Shown here one piece after another: positions 32,748 through 41,758 of a stretch of 64,000 bases of DNA; the stretch's first letter is position 1, and each line of letters opens with the position of its first letter. The notes beneath the pieces are model-generated. The model was not told where the DNA came from, made no database searches, and saw only the letters and a program-made list of their open reading frames with translations. The position numbers were made by a program, and so were the translations under genes. The stretch comes from Gremmenia infestans (Eukaryota > Ascomycota > Leotiomycetes > Helotiales > Hamatocanthoscyphaceae): contig JAFEVB010000002.1 in NCBI GenBank assembly GCA_032629725.1, positions 2,976,001 through 3,040,000 of the forward strand, in the 5' to 3' direction.

Positions 32748-33197
32748 TTAAACCTGAAAAGTCGGGGATGTATGTCCAAAATGGCCACTTTGGCAGTTAG
32801 TTTTAGAAGTCACTTGGCGAACCATAATGACTGAAGAACAAAGAAATACGATAGATTTGCATGTGTCCCCATTTAGCGGCGACCAATGGCAATCAGCAAA
32901 GAGACGTCTACGAGATCTTGCGTTAAGCGTACTGGCGTCTAAAGGCTCTCCAGGGACGAGCAGCAAGTGACTCCCTATTTCAATTATCAAAAAGGTAGAC
33001 TGTGATACACAGTATTGATTCTCCCCAGGCAATTCCAAGGGAATAGGAGTAACGGAAGGTGTTTGAATTCTTATGATATTTGAATTTGGAATACTTGAGT
33101 CCAAAGAACGCCATCCCGTCCATGCTGGGGTATCATTGTTGAAGAGAAATGCCACACCTATCGTCGTTCCATCTATGCGTGACTCATGATTTCCCAT
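32748..33197 (-). CDS. Doubtful hypothetical protein, 149 aa
   Basis: ATG-initiated frame with mixed, protein-like composition and six cysteines, but no recognised motif, signal peptide or domain. It lies downstream of, and on the same strand as, the NOPCHAP1-like gene, separated by 77 bp. It could be a small orphan gene or a chance frame in that gene's 3' UTR. Confidence 0.22.
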   Translation of the reverse strand: MGNHESRIDGTTIGVAFLFNNDTPAWTGWRSLDSSIPNSNIIRIQTPSVTPIPLELPGENQYCVSQSTFLIIEIGSHLLLVPGEPLDASTLNARSRRRLFADCHWSPLNGDTCKSIVFLCSSVIMVRQVTSKTNCQSGHFGHTSPTFQV

Positions 33198-33274
33198 CCC
33201 ATCGTGGGCCCAAAAACTCCAAGTCTATTAAAGTCATGAAAATGTGTTCGCAATGAGAAAATGGGGCCGTGAAT

Positions 33275-34276
33275 CTATTTTTTATCCCCGAACTTGACAA
33301 ATGGCTCGGGATCGCGACGAAGTTGCTCAAGAACGCCCAGACCGAGGTTCATCTCAATATGCTCGGATGCAGTGTCGGAATCAGAGAGTTCCATGATGTG
33401 CTGCTCAGGATTACCAGTTGCGAGCTCGTCGTTGGCTGCCTTCATCTGAGCCAGAAAGCCGGGAAGCCTGGAGGCGATGGAGGAGGGTTCGAACCGGAAG
33501 CTAGGTTTCTGATTATTCGGCTTGACATTGATGATATCCTCGGAGTTGGCTGATGAAACGACACCGAAGCCATGCAATTCATTTGACCCAGCAGCTGAGA
33601 TGACTGCATTGGCCCACACGGCGGTTTCCTCCACCGTGGGTTCAAGTCGGGGCGGAATTGGCTCAGTATCCTGATCAGGGTCGAATCCAGACATGGAAGA
33701 CCAGTCGCAGCTGAGTTCAACCCGTTTGGACGCATCTGCCTCGGAATGGTGGACAGAGGACTCGCTACCCAGCAATATCTTAGTTGGCTTGATATCCTTC
33801 TTTTCATGGAACAACAGGTCTTTAGTTCTCTTCTTTGATGGTTCGGGCTCGTTTTCGGATTCAGACGCCTTCCGCTTGAGGCTAGAAGGCCTAGATGCTG
33901 GGAGTCTTGGTGGTTCGATGTCGGATTGCTCTTGGTGAAGACCCACTTGAGCAGCCTTGTCCTCGTCCATAATACCCTCTATATGAGGTCTATCGAAGTG
34001 CAGTTGGTCGGCAATGAGTCTTGCGCATTTCTGATTCAGTCGATTCTGACCACCATTGGAGATGATATCGCGAAGTCGAGCTGAAAATTCGAAAGCGCCA
34101 TCAGCTAGAAGAGTTAGTAATGTTTCAAGATTGAGTCACAGAGGGATTTACATATACATACAGTAGAGTTTAATCATATTTGCAGCCAAAAGAAACTTAA
34201 CATCATCCTCTTTGATGTCGTTCTCGGCGAAGAATACATCCCAGGGACGCTTTGTAGCTTCAGTAGTATCATCCAT
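33275..34276 (-). CDS. Protein with C-terminal NOPCHAP1-like (DUF4598) segment
   Basis: Exons 34276-34162 and 34104-33275 give 314 residues from the ATG at 34276. The N-terminal 80 residues (KRPWDVFFAENDI...ANMIKLYSDGAFEF...RLIADQL) are helical-looking and not recognised. A disordered, Ser/Glu/Lys-rich middle with basic patches (LKRKASES, SKKRTK) suggests a nuclear protein. The end, SRLPGFLAQMKAANDELATG then IEMNLGLGVLEQL, matches the pattern of NOPCHAP1/DUF4598, which helps assemble box C/D snoRNP proteins with R2TP. The 5' end is uncertain. A well-formed intron (34373-34306) joins an open upstream exon ending at 34374 in the same frame (RFFGGSQTPAAFLPSLPG...), but I find no ATG for it, so the true protein may be longer. 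Confidence 0.6.
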
Positions 34277-35017
34277 GGTGGGGGTTGAAGTTACGCTCTC
34301 GTACTCTGGAAGTGTTGTAATCAGACCTGCACGAAGAACAGAGCGTGCGAGTTCATGACTTACCTTTGTGATTTAATTCGCAGTCTCTTGGTATATCTCC
34401 ACTGGCCCAATTGGATGATCCTGGTAGTGAAGGCAGGAACGCTGCGGGCGTTTGACTACCGCCAAAGAATCTAGAAAATGGTGAGGGCAATAGGTAGAGT
34501 GCGAATTGGTGAGAATGTCGTTGGTTTCAGTGACACAATGAGGAATTGGAAAGAAGGGTAGAAAGGTTTAAGACTTTGGCGAGTGTAGAACTAGTTATTT
34601 AGCTATCCTCGGTTTCACAATGCAACAGAAATTCATGAAGCTGAGGATTTCCATATCGTAATTCTCTCGCTTATGATAAGCGCTTATCGGAAGTGCAAAA
34701 GTGCCAAGCCCAAGCCCAAGCCTCGCCCTCCCCGCGCCGCCGATCAACCGAGCCGAGCGTTTGTTTCATCTCATGTGGATCCACCTTGTCTCAAAGAGCC
34801 GCTGCCATGTTGCACGCACTGGGCCGTATTGTCTGACCTCGAACTGTCTTTCTTTGTCCTTCCTGCTTGCTCGTTCCTCGCTGTTTTCGTGGAGATACTA
34901 TACTTTCTTCTATTTCGTCCCTTGTTTTCTCTTCTATATTTATCCTCGACTGCACTCCCTCGAAGCTAGTACGACTCTTATAGAAGACGAAGCTACATTG
35001 CTTTGACTAGGCTGAAC
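34277..35017. promoter_or_regulatory. Divergent region upstream of eIF4E, with a possible extra exon
   Basis: Contains the possible upstream minus-strand exon (about 34374-34470) and the promoter and leader of the + strand eIF4E gene. A short ATG frame at 34673 on + is probably leader. Confidence 0.4.
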
Positions 35018-35942
35018 ATGGCTTTGAGACCGTCCCTTCTGACAAGAGGCTTGTCCTCAGCTTCCGGCCCCAGTGACACCGGATCTCCCGCTGAGCAGCG
35101 GGACGATGCGAAGAAGAACATGCTGAAGGCAATGCGACCATTGCCAACTCAGCATTATTGGAATGTTTACTTTGACAGGTAAGTTTGGTCTTGTGTGATT
35201 GAACTTGTCTGAAAGGCACTTGTATGCATAGCTTTTGAAGGACTAACACTTGCAAAGACAGCAGAAGGATCAACAGAAGTCTGAAGATGGCACCTATTCT
35301 GCTGCCACTCTCGAGCAAATCGGCACCCAGATCGAGTCTGTCCAGGACTTTTGGCGTTACAATAACAATACCCCCGTCGATCAAATCAAGATGCGAGAGT
35401 CGATTTATCTTTTTAAACAAGGCTTCCAGCCAGTGTGGGAAGATCGAAGAAACATAAATGGTGGAAGCTGGACATTTCGAGTGCCAAAAGCAAATGGGCC
35501 TGACTTCTGGACGAGAGTTCAACTGATGGCTATTGGAGAGAAATTACAGGGTTGTCTCGAACTTGGTAAGATTTGCCCACTTCCAGACTTGTGAAGTCCC
35601 ATGTAGAGGGTTCTTGATATTGTGAACATAGTAAAGAACGGGGGCATCTACTAGCAATACTGAAAGAGATATACTAACTCGTTTCTAGGGGATCAACTAT
35701 GTGGGGTTGGACTCTCGGTTCGATTCAATTCCCATCTTATCTCCATATGGCACCGTGATGCTTCCAAACAGAAATCTATCGATGATTTACTGGCGACAGT
35801 ACTGGAAGAACTTCCAGCGGAGCTCAAGCCGAAGCCTGACAACTATTTTTACAAGAAGCATTCAGATCATGCTGGCTTCAAAGCACCACCGTCAGACACA
35901 ACCACCATCCCAGTCCCCACCATTGAAGCTTCGCAAGTATAA
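35018..35942 (+). CDS. Class II (4EHP-like) eIF4E cap-binding protein
   Basis: Exons 35018-35178, 35258-35565 and 35689-35942 give 240 residues. The eIF4E fold is clear: HYWNVYFDR, ESVQDFWRYNNNTPVDQI, LFKQGFQPVWEDRRNINGG, VGLSVRFNSHLISIWHRDAS. The cap-stacking tryptophan of the PVWED motif is present. The other stacking position, Trp in class I (TWQANL-like), appears as Tyr in DGTYSAATL, which is the class II (4EHP/eIF4E2) signature. Class II proteins bind cap more weakly and often repress or specialise translation. The TTC-CAG-type alternative acceptor at exon 2 would break the frame; AAAG ending at 35257 is the one that fits. A Ser/Pro tail ends the protein. Confidence 0.9.
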
Positions 35943-36394
35943 TGTCTCAAAAGTGGACTTGATCTTAGGCATTGTCGAGAGTTGGATCGAAACAAGAAAC
36001 TATTGGGAGTTATTTGTTTTAAAAGGAATGAGTTAAGCTCGTTAGTTCGGCAGACTTGAATTTCTATTGCATTTGCGAAGATGATACATACCGGTGTTGG
36101 TAAATTGGGCAAGAGCCAATATGAAAGGTTTGAATGGGATGAAAAGCGGCACAAGTGGCCGGTCTATGACTATGGATGGAATGGAAGTCATTTTTCGCAT
36201 TTAAGAGACGGAATGGTGCTCATGATTGTATGCATTATCTAGGCGCTCTTATTTGAACATTGTGCAGGATTACGTCCATAGGAATTTGTATCTAGCATGA
36301 TTCATTATCATAGCATTCATGACAATCCATCCCTGTCAGCCCCCTTTCGCCTCGCTCAAAGAAAAAACCCTAACGCCATATTCATACCAGAGCC
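35943..36394. other. Convergent 3' region eIF4E / EF-hand gene
   Basis: UTR-like sequence; no gene or repeat seen. Confidence 0.45.
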
Positions 36395-37117
36395 TCACCT
36401 CCAAACCCCTGCCCTTCTCATAATCCCCTCAAACTCCCCCTTCTCCACACCCCTCCCAACACCCTTCCCGCCATTAGCCTCAAGAATCATATCCCTCAGT
36501 AAATCTTCCTCTACATCTTCCCTCAACATCTTCGCCACCCCCTTCAACGTCGCAAGCGTAATCTTCTCCTCTCCATCCCTCGAAAACAAAGCAAACGCCT
36601 CCTCTACCTCCTGCGCATGAGTATCCGAGTTCTTGTCCCGGTGATGCAGCTTAAGCGCGCAGATCGCAACAAAGGAGGGGTATTCCGCAAAACCTTCTTG
36701 CTCGTCATCGAGGATGGAGATGAATTCTTCCAATTCTTCTGGAGTCGGCGGGATTCCTAAAGCGCTGTTTGAAAAAAATGCGAATTAGCTTCGTTAAGAG
36801 GTGAAGAAAGACTAAAAATTTCGAGAAATTTGGGAGAATTGAAAGCCTCACATCATAGCGCGTCGCACATCACTAATAGGAATCACACCCTCCTTCTCGC
36901 CCTTCTTCTTCTGCGAGAATAACGCGAAGGCTTCCCTGATTTCGTTCTCCTCGGCCGCGGTTATGTTGTGCTCTTTTGCGAGTTTGGACTGCCGGGCTTT
37001 GGGTTCTGGCGCTGATGCTGATGCTGCCGCTGGAGCGCGGCGTTTAGGTGGCTACAAGAAGAAAAGGATTTGTTAGATGAGGCTTTTCATAGCGGAGGGG
37101 TGTCAATGACTTGCCAT
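36395..37117 (-). CDS. EF-hand (centrin/calmodulin-like) protein
   Basis: Exons 37117-37115, 37051-36852 and 36764-36395 give 190 residues. Exon 1 is just the ATG; it is followed by a GC-AG intron (GCAAGT donor). The protein begins MPPKRRAPAAAS, a basic tail like those of centrins. Helix-loop-helix units follow: EIREAFALFSQ, then RRAMIALGIPPTPEELEEFISILDD, EEAFALFSRDGEEKITLATLKGVA, and LLRDMILEANGG. The overall plan is that of a four-EF-hand protein. Several loops lack the usual Asp/Glu ligands (EF1 is KKKGEKEG), so calcium binding is likely partial. The last exon codes for about two thirds of the protein. Centrin-type roles at spindle pole or mRNA export complexes are possible but not shown by sequence alone. 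Confidence 0.78.
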
Positions 37118-37747
37118 CCTATTGCGCAGGACCGGGAGGATTCAGGACGCTGTTGAAGTTGTCGCATATCATGACCCTCACAAGGCTGTAGGCTAGTCTC
37201 GGCCTCGCAGAAGAAAGTGGGGCCGCTGAATGGCGCTAGGAAGCTCTATTTAATTTTCTCAAATCGCGAAATTTCTGCTTCCTCGTCTACAATCAAAACC
37301 CAAGAGGTGTGATTTTCCCACTCAACAATTATTCAATCACTTCTTAATGAGTGGTGATTGGCATTACAATGGTTTGTATACTTTCAATTCAGTAGAGTCC
37401 TCAAGCTACTCAGCTTGAGCATTCGAGAAAAGCAGCTTCAAAATATAAATGCTAGAGCCCGCCATAGTCTCAACCCAGAGCGAGCGAGTGTGGACAATGA
37501 AGCAAGAGTGATATCCGGTCGAGATTTTGATTCTTCGAGACCTTCCTTGGGGTACCTAGCCGTTATTCTCGTTACGAGTTTGATATTTGGTGCTTTTTGG
37601 AGACATTTTATTGAGCGAAGCGTTGCTTTAGAAATACCCCAGATATACAAGAATCAATATACGTTCATCATACATTCAGTCTGGATTGGTGCATCTTTGT
37701 TTATGTGTCTTATGAGCCGATTCACCCCAAAGTTTCCAGAGCTCACT
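37118..37747. other. Interval between EF-hand gene and OBAP gene
   Basis: Probable promoter of the EF-hand gene and 3' UTR of OBAP. A + strand frame of 197 codons (37358-37951) has a TTG start and runs antisense to the last OBAP exon; not taken as a gene. Confidence 0.45.
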
Positions 37748-38620
37748 TCACTTCCCTTCCCAACAAGAATCGGCATCCCCATGAATTTCCACACCCTCAA
37801 TAACCTTCCTCTTCTCCCTCTTCTGCGAAGTATCAACGCCATACCTCTCATCCCTATCCTTAACCTTATCCCACGGCACCTGTCCTCATTAGCATCACAA
37901 TCCCTTCTCCTACTCAGATCCATCTCAGACTCACCTGCTCATCCTTTGTAAAACTCATCATCAACTCCGGTTTCCCCAACGGGAGTGTATCACCCCTATC
38001 AACCTGCCAGAAATGATACGTCTTTCCATACAAACCAATTATCTCTTTCATTTCTTCCGTCTCGGGGATCTCCCAGACTGCGTTTGGGAGGTTGGGGTTT
38101 GGCATAATGAGCATACCGCTGCGGACCTACGCGTCTTTAGTTGTGCCTTACAAGCAAATTTTTTGGTCAAGGGAAAGCTGTAACGGCACATACTTCAAAG
38201 TCGTGAGAATGCCATAACTTCCTCTCCTCCTGGTCAAGCGTCTCATATAGCCTCGGCGTGATCATGTACTCCACGCCGATCAAGCGCGCGGGGTTGGTGG
38301 GGGCGTCGTATATCAGACATTGTCGAACCTATTCTCATTAGTTTCGTTTGATCCTTTTCTTTCTCTCTCTCTTATCATTGATTGGTCCCTCGAAGAGAGG
38401 AACCAGGAGGAAGATATACATCAGCACTCAAATGTGTACAGTAATGATTCGCCTCTACGCTCCGTGTTGGATTAGACGCATAGACATGAAAAGCATTAAG
38501 GTGGGCACAGATAGCTTTGATTGGCCCAAAAGACTGGGTAATTGAAGCGCCGGTTTCTAGGACGGTGTCTTTAGTTGTTACAGGTGGACCTTCGGTAAAA
38601 TTGGTAGTTTGAGAGGCCAT
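37748..38620 (-). CDS. Oil body-associated protein-like (OBAP/DUF1264)
   Basis: Exons 38620-38420, 38328-38194, 38126-37935 and 37879-37748 give 219 residues, the family's usual length. Typical family segments are ANHYCTHLSAD, RQCLIYDAPTNPARLIGVEY, LWHSHDFEVRSGML, and EIIGLYGKTYHFWQVDRGD. Plant members associate with lipid bodies; fungal members are uncharacterised. No signal peptide or membrane span. All four exon joins are phase 0. Same strand as the glyoxalase II gene upstream, with 330 bp between them. Confidence 0.9.
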
Positions 38621-38950
38621 GATAGTTGTTTAGGTAGGTAATTTGCTGTGCTGTAGATGTCTCCGGACTTGAAAGTAAGATATGAAACGGACAGAGGGAA
38701 AATATGATATGGTTTGAATAAGTATACATGGGGAAAGAGCAGACTAATTGTTGACGTCATGGTAATAAAATATCACGGGGACGAGATCCTTGAGGGGATG
38801 AACAAACGAATGGGTCATGTCGCTTTTGTATTTGATGTACACGTTCTGATAACTCATCGCTCATAGCTTCTGTTCTGGTGGAGCTCTGTGAAGGCTATTA
38901 GCATTTATGAACATACCTCCGCACAATGCTTCTTTTCTTATTCTACTTAC
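38621..38950. other. Short interval between OBAP and glyoxalase II genes
   Basis: 330 bp, probably OBAP promoter plus glyoxalase II 3' UTR. No gene seen. Confidence 0.45.
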
Positions 38951-40173
38951 TCACTTGAAGCTGTTCTTCATCTCCCGGAGTTTGGCCATAACTTCGATCG
39001 GGTCAGTCTTTCCAGTTGCCTTTTGTATGACCGGGTCCTTCGAGCAATTAGCTGGCAGCAAATGCGTATGACTTGAGATTCTGCTTACATCCATTCTCAT
39101 AAATACGTTGTGTTGCTGTGAGACATTGTCAGTAACGGCTCTTCTCGTTTTAGACCGACTAGTCCATTACCTTTTCATCGCCAATTGTAAATTTGCCTTG
39201 TGTTTCCTTGTTGTTGTCCGCGAAAGCTTCTAGCTTCTTGACTGGCTCACTATGCGAGACTGAAACGGCGAATTTGACATTTGCTTTTGTGTATTCGTGC
39301 CCGGGCTATTCATATTTTAGTAAATCACTATCATAAGGGATATTTCAGGCTTGCAAGGCAGTAACATACGTAGACTTTCGTGTCATCCGGAATCGAAGCC
39401 AGAGTCTTGTTCAGCGCAGTATTCATCTCCTCTGCCGAACCCTCAAAAAAACGTCCGCATCCTATGTATCGCACATAATTAGCAATGCCCTTGAAACTAG
39501 TTTCAGTGAAGCCCACCTCCATGGAATAGAGTATCCCCTGTAAAGACCACCCTGCCTGTACTGTCTTCCATAAACCAACATATGCTATCTTGTGTATGGC
39601 AAGGCGTATATAGAGCCTTGACTGCAATGTCGCCAATCTTGAAGCCTTCGCCGTTCTTGGGGGTTTGTGTAACGCCTTCGCAGTCTTTTCCGCCGATTAT
39701 GGGTTTACCTTTAAATTCGCTGAATGCCAACTGTTTGAAAAACCCATTAGTTTCAGGCATTGAGTTGAAAAGCAACAGTAATGGTTTCGCATACGAGTTT
39801 CTTATTTCCTCCGGCATGATCCCAATGACTGCTCAAGATCAGCATAATGTCCAATATAAACTCCGGGAGACATACTGGTGGGTGTTGACAATAGCGGTCA
39901 GATTGATCTTTCCGGCCTTTATCTGTTCCTGCAGAACCGGCGCAACTCTTCCCATATATGATCAGCTTCGCATTCTTGTCAAAGCCATTATTTTCGGACG
40001 TACTCGTCGGGGTTTGCGGGGTCGATAATTACAGCATCCTTGGACTTGTCATCGACAACCAGGTAGGCGTAATTGTTACTACTTCCCACCCCTGAGGTCT
40101 TCAGTTAGCAGTGGATAGATGAGTGGTATGTCAACAAGTTGGACTTACACATAGGAATGGATTGAATATGCAT
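38951..40173 (-). CDS. GLO2: Glyoxalase II (hydroxyacylglutathione hydrolase)
   Basis: Nine exons on the minus strand: 40173-40149, 40091-40004, 39947-39876, 39828-39795, 39730-39517, 39461-39370, 39305-39171, 39115-39089 and 39007-38951. Together they encode 247 residues. The metal motif THHHWDH (THxHxDH) is split by an intron. Other metallo-beta-lactamase ligands are CHTQDSICW, FTGDTLFHGGCGRFFEG and the exon-7 start PGHEYTKAN. The start MHIQSIPMW and DPANPDEV are typical of the family. The enzyme hydrolyses S-lactoylglutathione to lactate and glutathione, completing methylglyoxal detoxification. No mitochondrial presequence is seen, so probably cytosolic. Exons 4 and 8 are only 34 and 27 nt. 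This is the most intron-dense gene in the window. Confidence 0.93.
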
Positions 40174-40539
40174 AGCGCGGGCAAATGGGGCAAAGGCAGG
40201 CTTGTAATGTCAGAGCTGTGGTCCCTGGGTTTCAAGGATATGCTTACGCTGAGTGTAAGTGGTTTCAAAGGTTTTAGTAAAAGGGGTCTGGTGATTCTAG
40301 AGAAGTTCATTGACGTAGTATGAAGGTTGGGAAACTTGATGGATGTTGCTATTTGGAGCTCGAGTCTCAAGGTCCTGCTCTGTAATCGAGGGGAGCTTAT
40401 CTTATCTGATGGCGATGCTAAAATCTCTTGGCATTGTCAAAATAATGCCTCTAAGCTTTCTGAAATGTCTTCAAACTTCCCGAACATTTATTGTATCCAG
40501 AAATCAAAGTCTCTTCATAAAGGAATGCATACAATATTC
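40174..40539. other. Upstream of glyoxalase II
   Basis: Probably its promoter. A + strand frame starting at 40343 (131 codons) is antisense to the SDR relic and not taken as a gene. Confidence 0.4.
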
Positions 40540-41037
40540 TTATACGAAAGACATCCCGTTACTAGCACTCATGACACTACCAGTCACCCATCTACTCTCT
40601 GAACACCAGAATCTGGCATTGCGTCAATACATAGAGCTCATCAAGGGTGCCAGCAAGACTCCTTACGCTACAATGGGAACGATATCTGATATTTCTCCGA
40701 CTCTAGCTGCTGCTAGGGTAGCGTTGATGGCAGGTTGAAAGTCTCTAATCACTTCTGGCTCGCATTCAGTCTACATATCCGTAGCTATGGGTCTAAGATA
40801 CAGTATCCGAAACAGAGGGACTAGTATGCTTTGAAACGTTGCATACCCTGGACTGACACAGTTCACCGTTATTCCATCTTACCCAACGCAGTCGCCCATA
40901 CCTCAAGAGCTGCATTGGTAGCCAATTTCTCTGGGGGTTGGGTTACTGTAGCGAATACGGCCCGCTCAAGTACTACTGTACCTTGCGGATCCGGTCACAA
41001 TTGCTGTCTTCCCTACGAGATTTTTGGGACCTTCCAT
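40540..41037 (-). pseudogene. Relic of a short-chain dehydrogenase/reductase gene
   Basis: Reading the minus strand from 41037, an ATG opens MEGPKNLVGKTAIVTGSAR, the start of an SDR with its TGxxxGxG beginning. The frame then breaks at once. Further down, in shifting frames, come LATNAALEVWATALGK (the helix after the YxxxK tyrosine), then after a one-base shift GITVNCVSPGYAT, then INATLAAARVGEISDIVPIVA, and finally SRWVTGSVMSASNG before a stop at 40540. These are in the normal SDR order. The span is 498 bp against about 750 needed, and the central Rossmann part with the catalytic Ser is missing. Internal deletion, frameshifts and stops make it non-functional. Not resolved as introns: no splice set restores it. 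Confidence 0.75.
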
Positions 41038-41758
41038 TTTGGTCTTTTATGGGACTATTCGGTTCGCGCTCAGTCCAACATTGAAGCGTGCAAGAATCAT
41101 CAATGGCACAATGCTTGACTTGCTCATGTGCCTGCAGGGCTCTCCTTTATCCATTAGGCGACGACTTTAAAAGTGAGGTACCTCTCTCCTACTGTCCTAG
41201 AGAGGCTCAGGGGTAATTTCACTCCATCTAAGCATTCTACAAGTATGCGTCCGTTCTACAAGACTCATACACGAATTATCAGACCTCACATCTCTCCCTC
41301 AGGCCAGAGACTAAAAGGGCTTCGCACTATTGCAAACCACTAGTACTTTGACTCGATCTCTTTGGCGTCTATATTTTGTTCATGTCGCTATCCAATCAAA
41401 TATACTAATATGCGTTGTCTGTCTCCAAACATGCGAGATATGCTATTAACGGCGAGGCTGACACCAGTGATGGCCGGGCTTGAAACTGGACCTGGCGAAG
41501 TTGGTCGCTGCAAAATAAATTGCAACCAACATGACAGGGAACATTCAACAAACTGATTGGGTAATCACACAGCCTCCGCTATACCCTCGAGGCAGGCGAA
41601 GCCTTCCGATGCAGCCAGGCGCCATGGATGGACGTCGACGAAAGCTATACCAAAGTGGCTTGCTGGTACGGTCTACGAAGTCCTTTGCTGTATTCCAAAC
41701 CCATCAATCAAACGTCATTTTTATTTCTTCATCGTTTAGTCGTGTCCATACACAGAAC
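41038..41758. other. Interval before the T5orf172 gene
   Basis: No intact gene. The GIY-YIG frame is open upstream of its chosen ATG back to an ATG at 41531, so the last part may be coding or leader. Confidence 0.4.

Noticed and set aside
37358..37951. 197-codon + strand frame
   Set aside because: TTG start and antisense to the last exon of the OBAP gene, whose splicing and protein motifs are clear.
40343..40738. 131-codon ATG frame on +
   Set aside because: Antisense to the C-terminal part of the SDR relic, where minus-strand protein motifs are recognisable.
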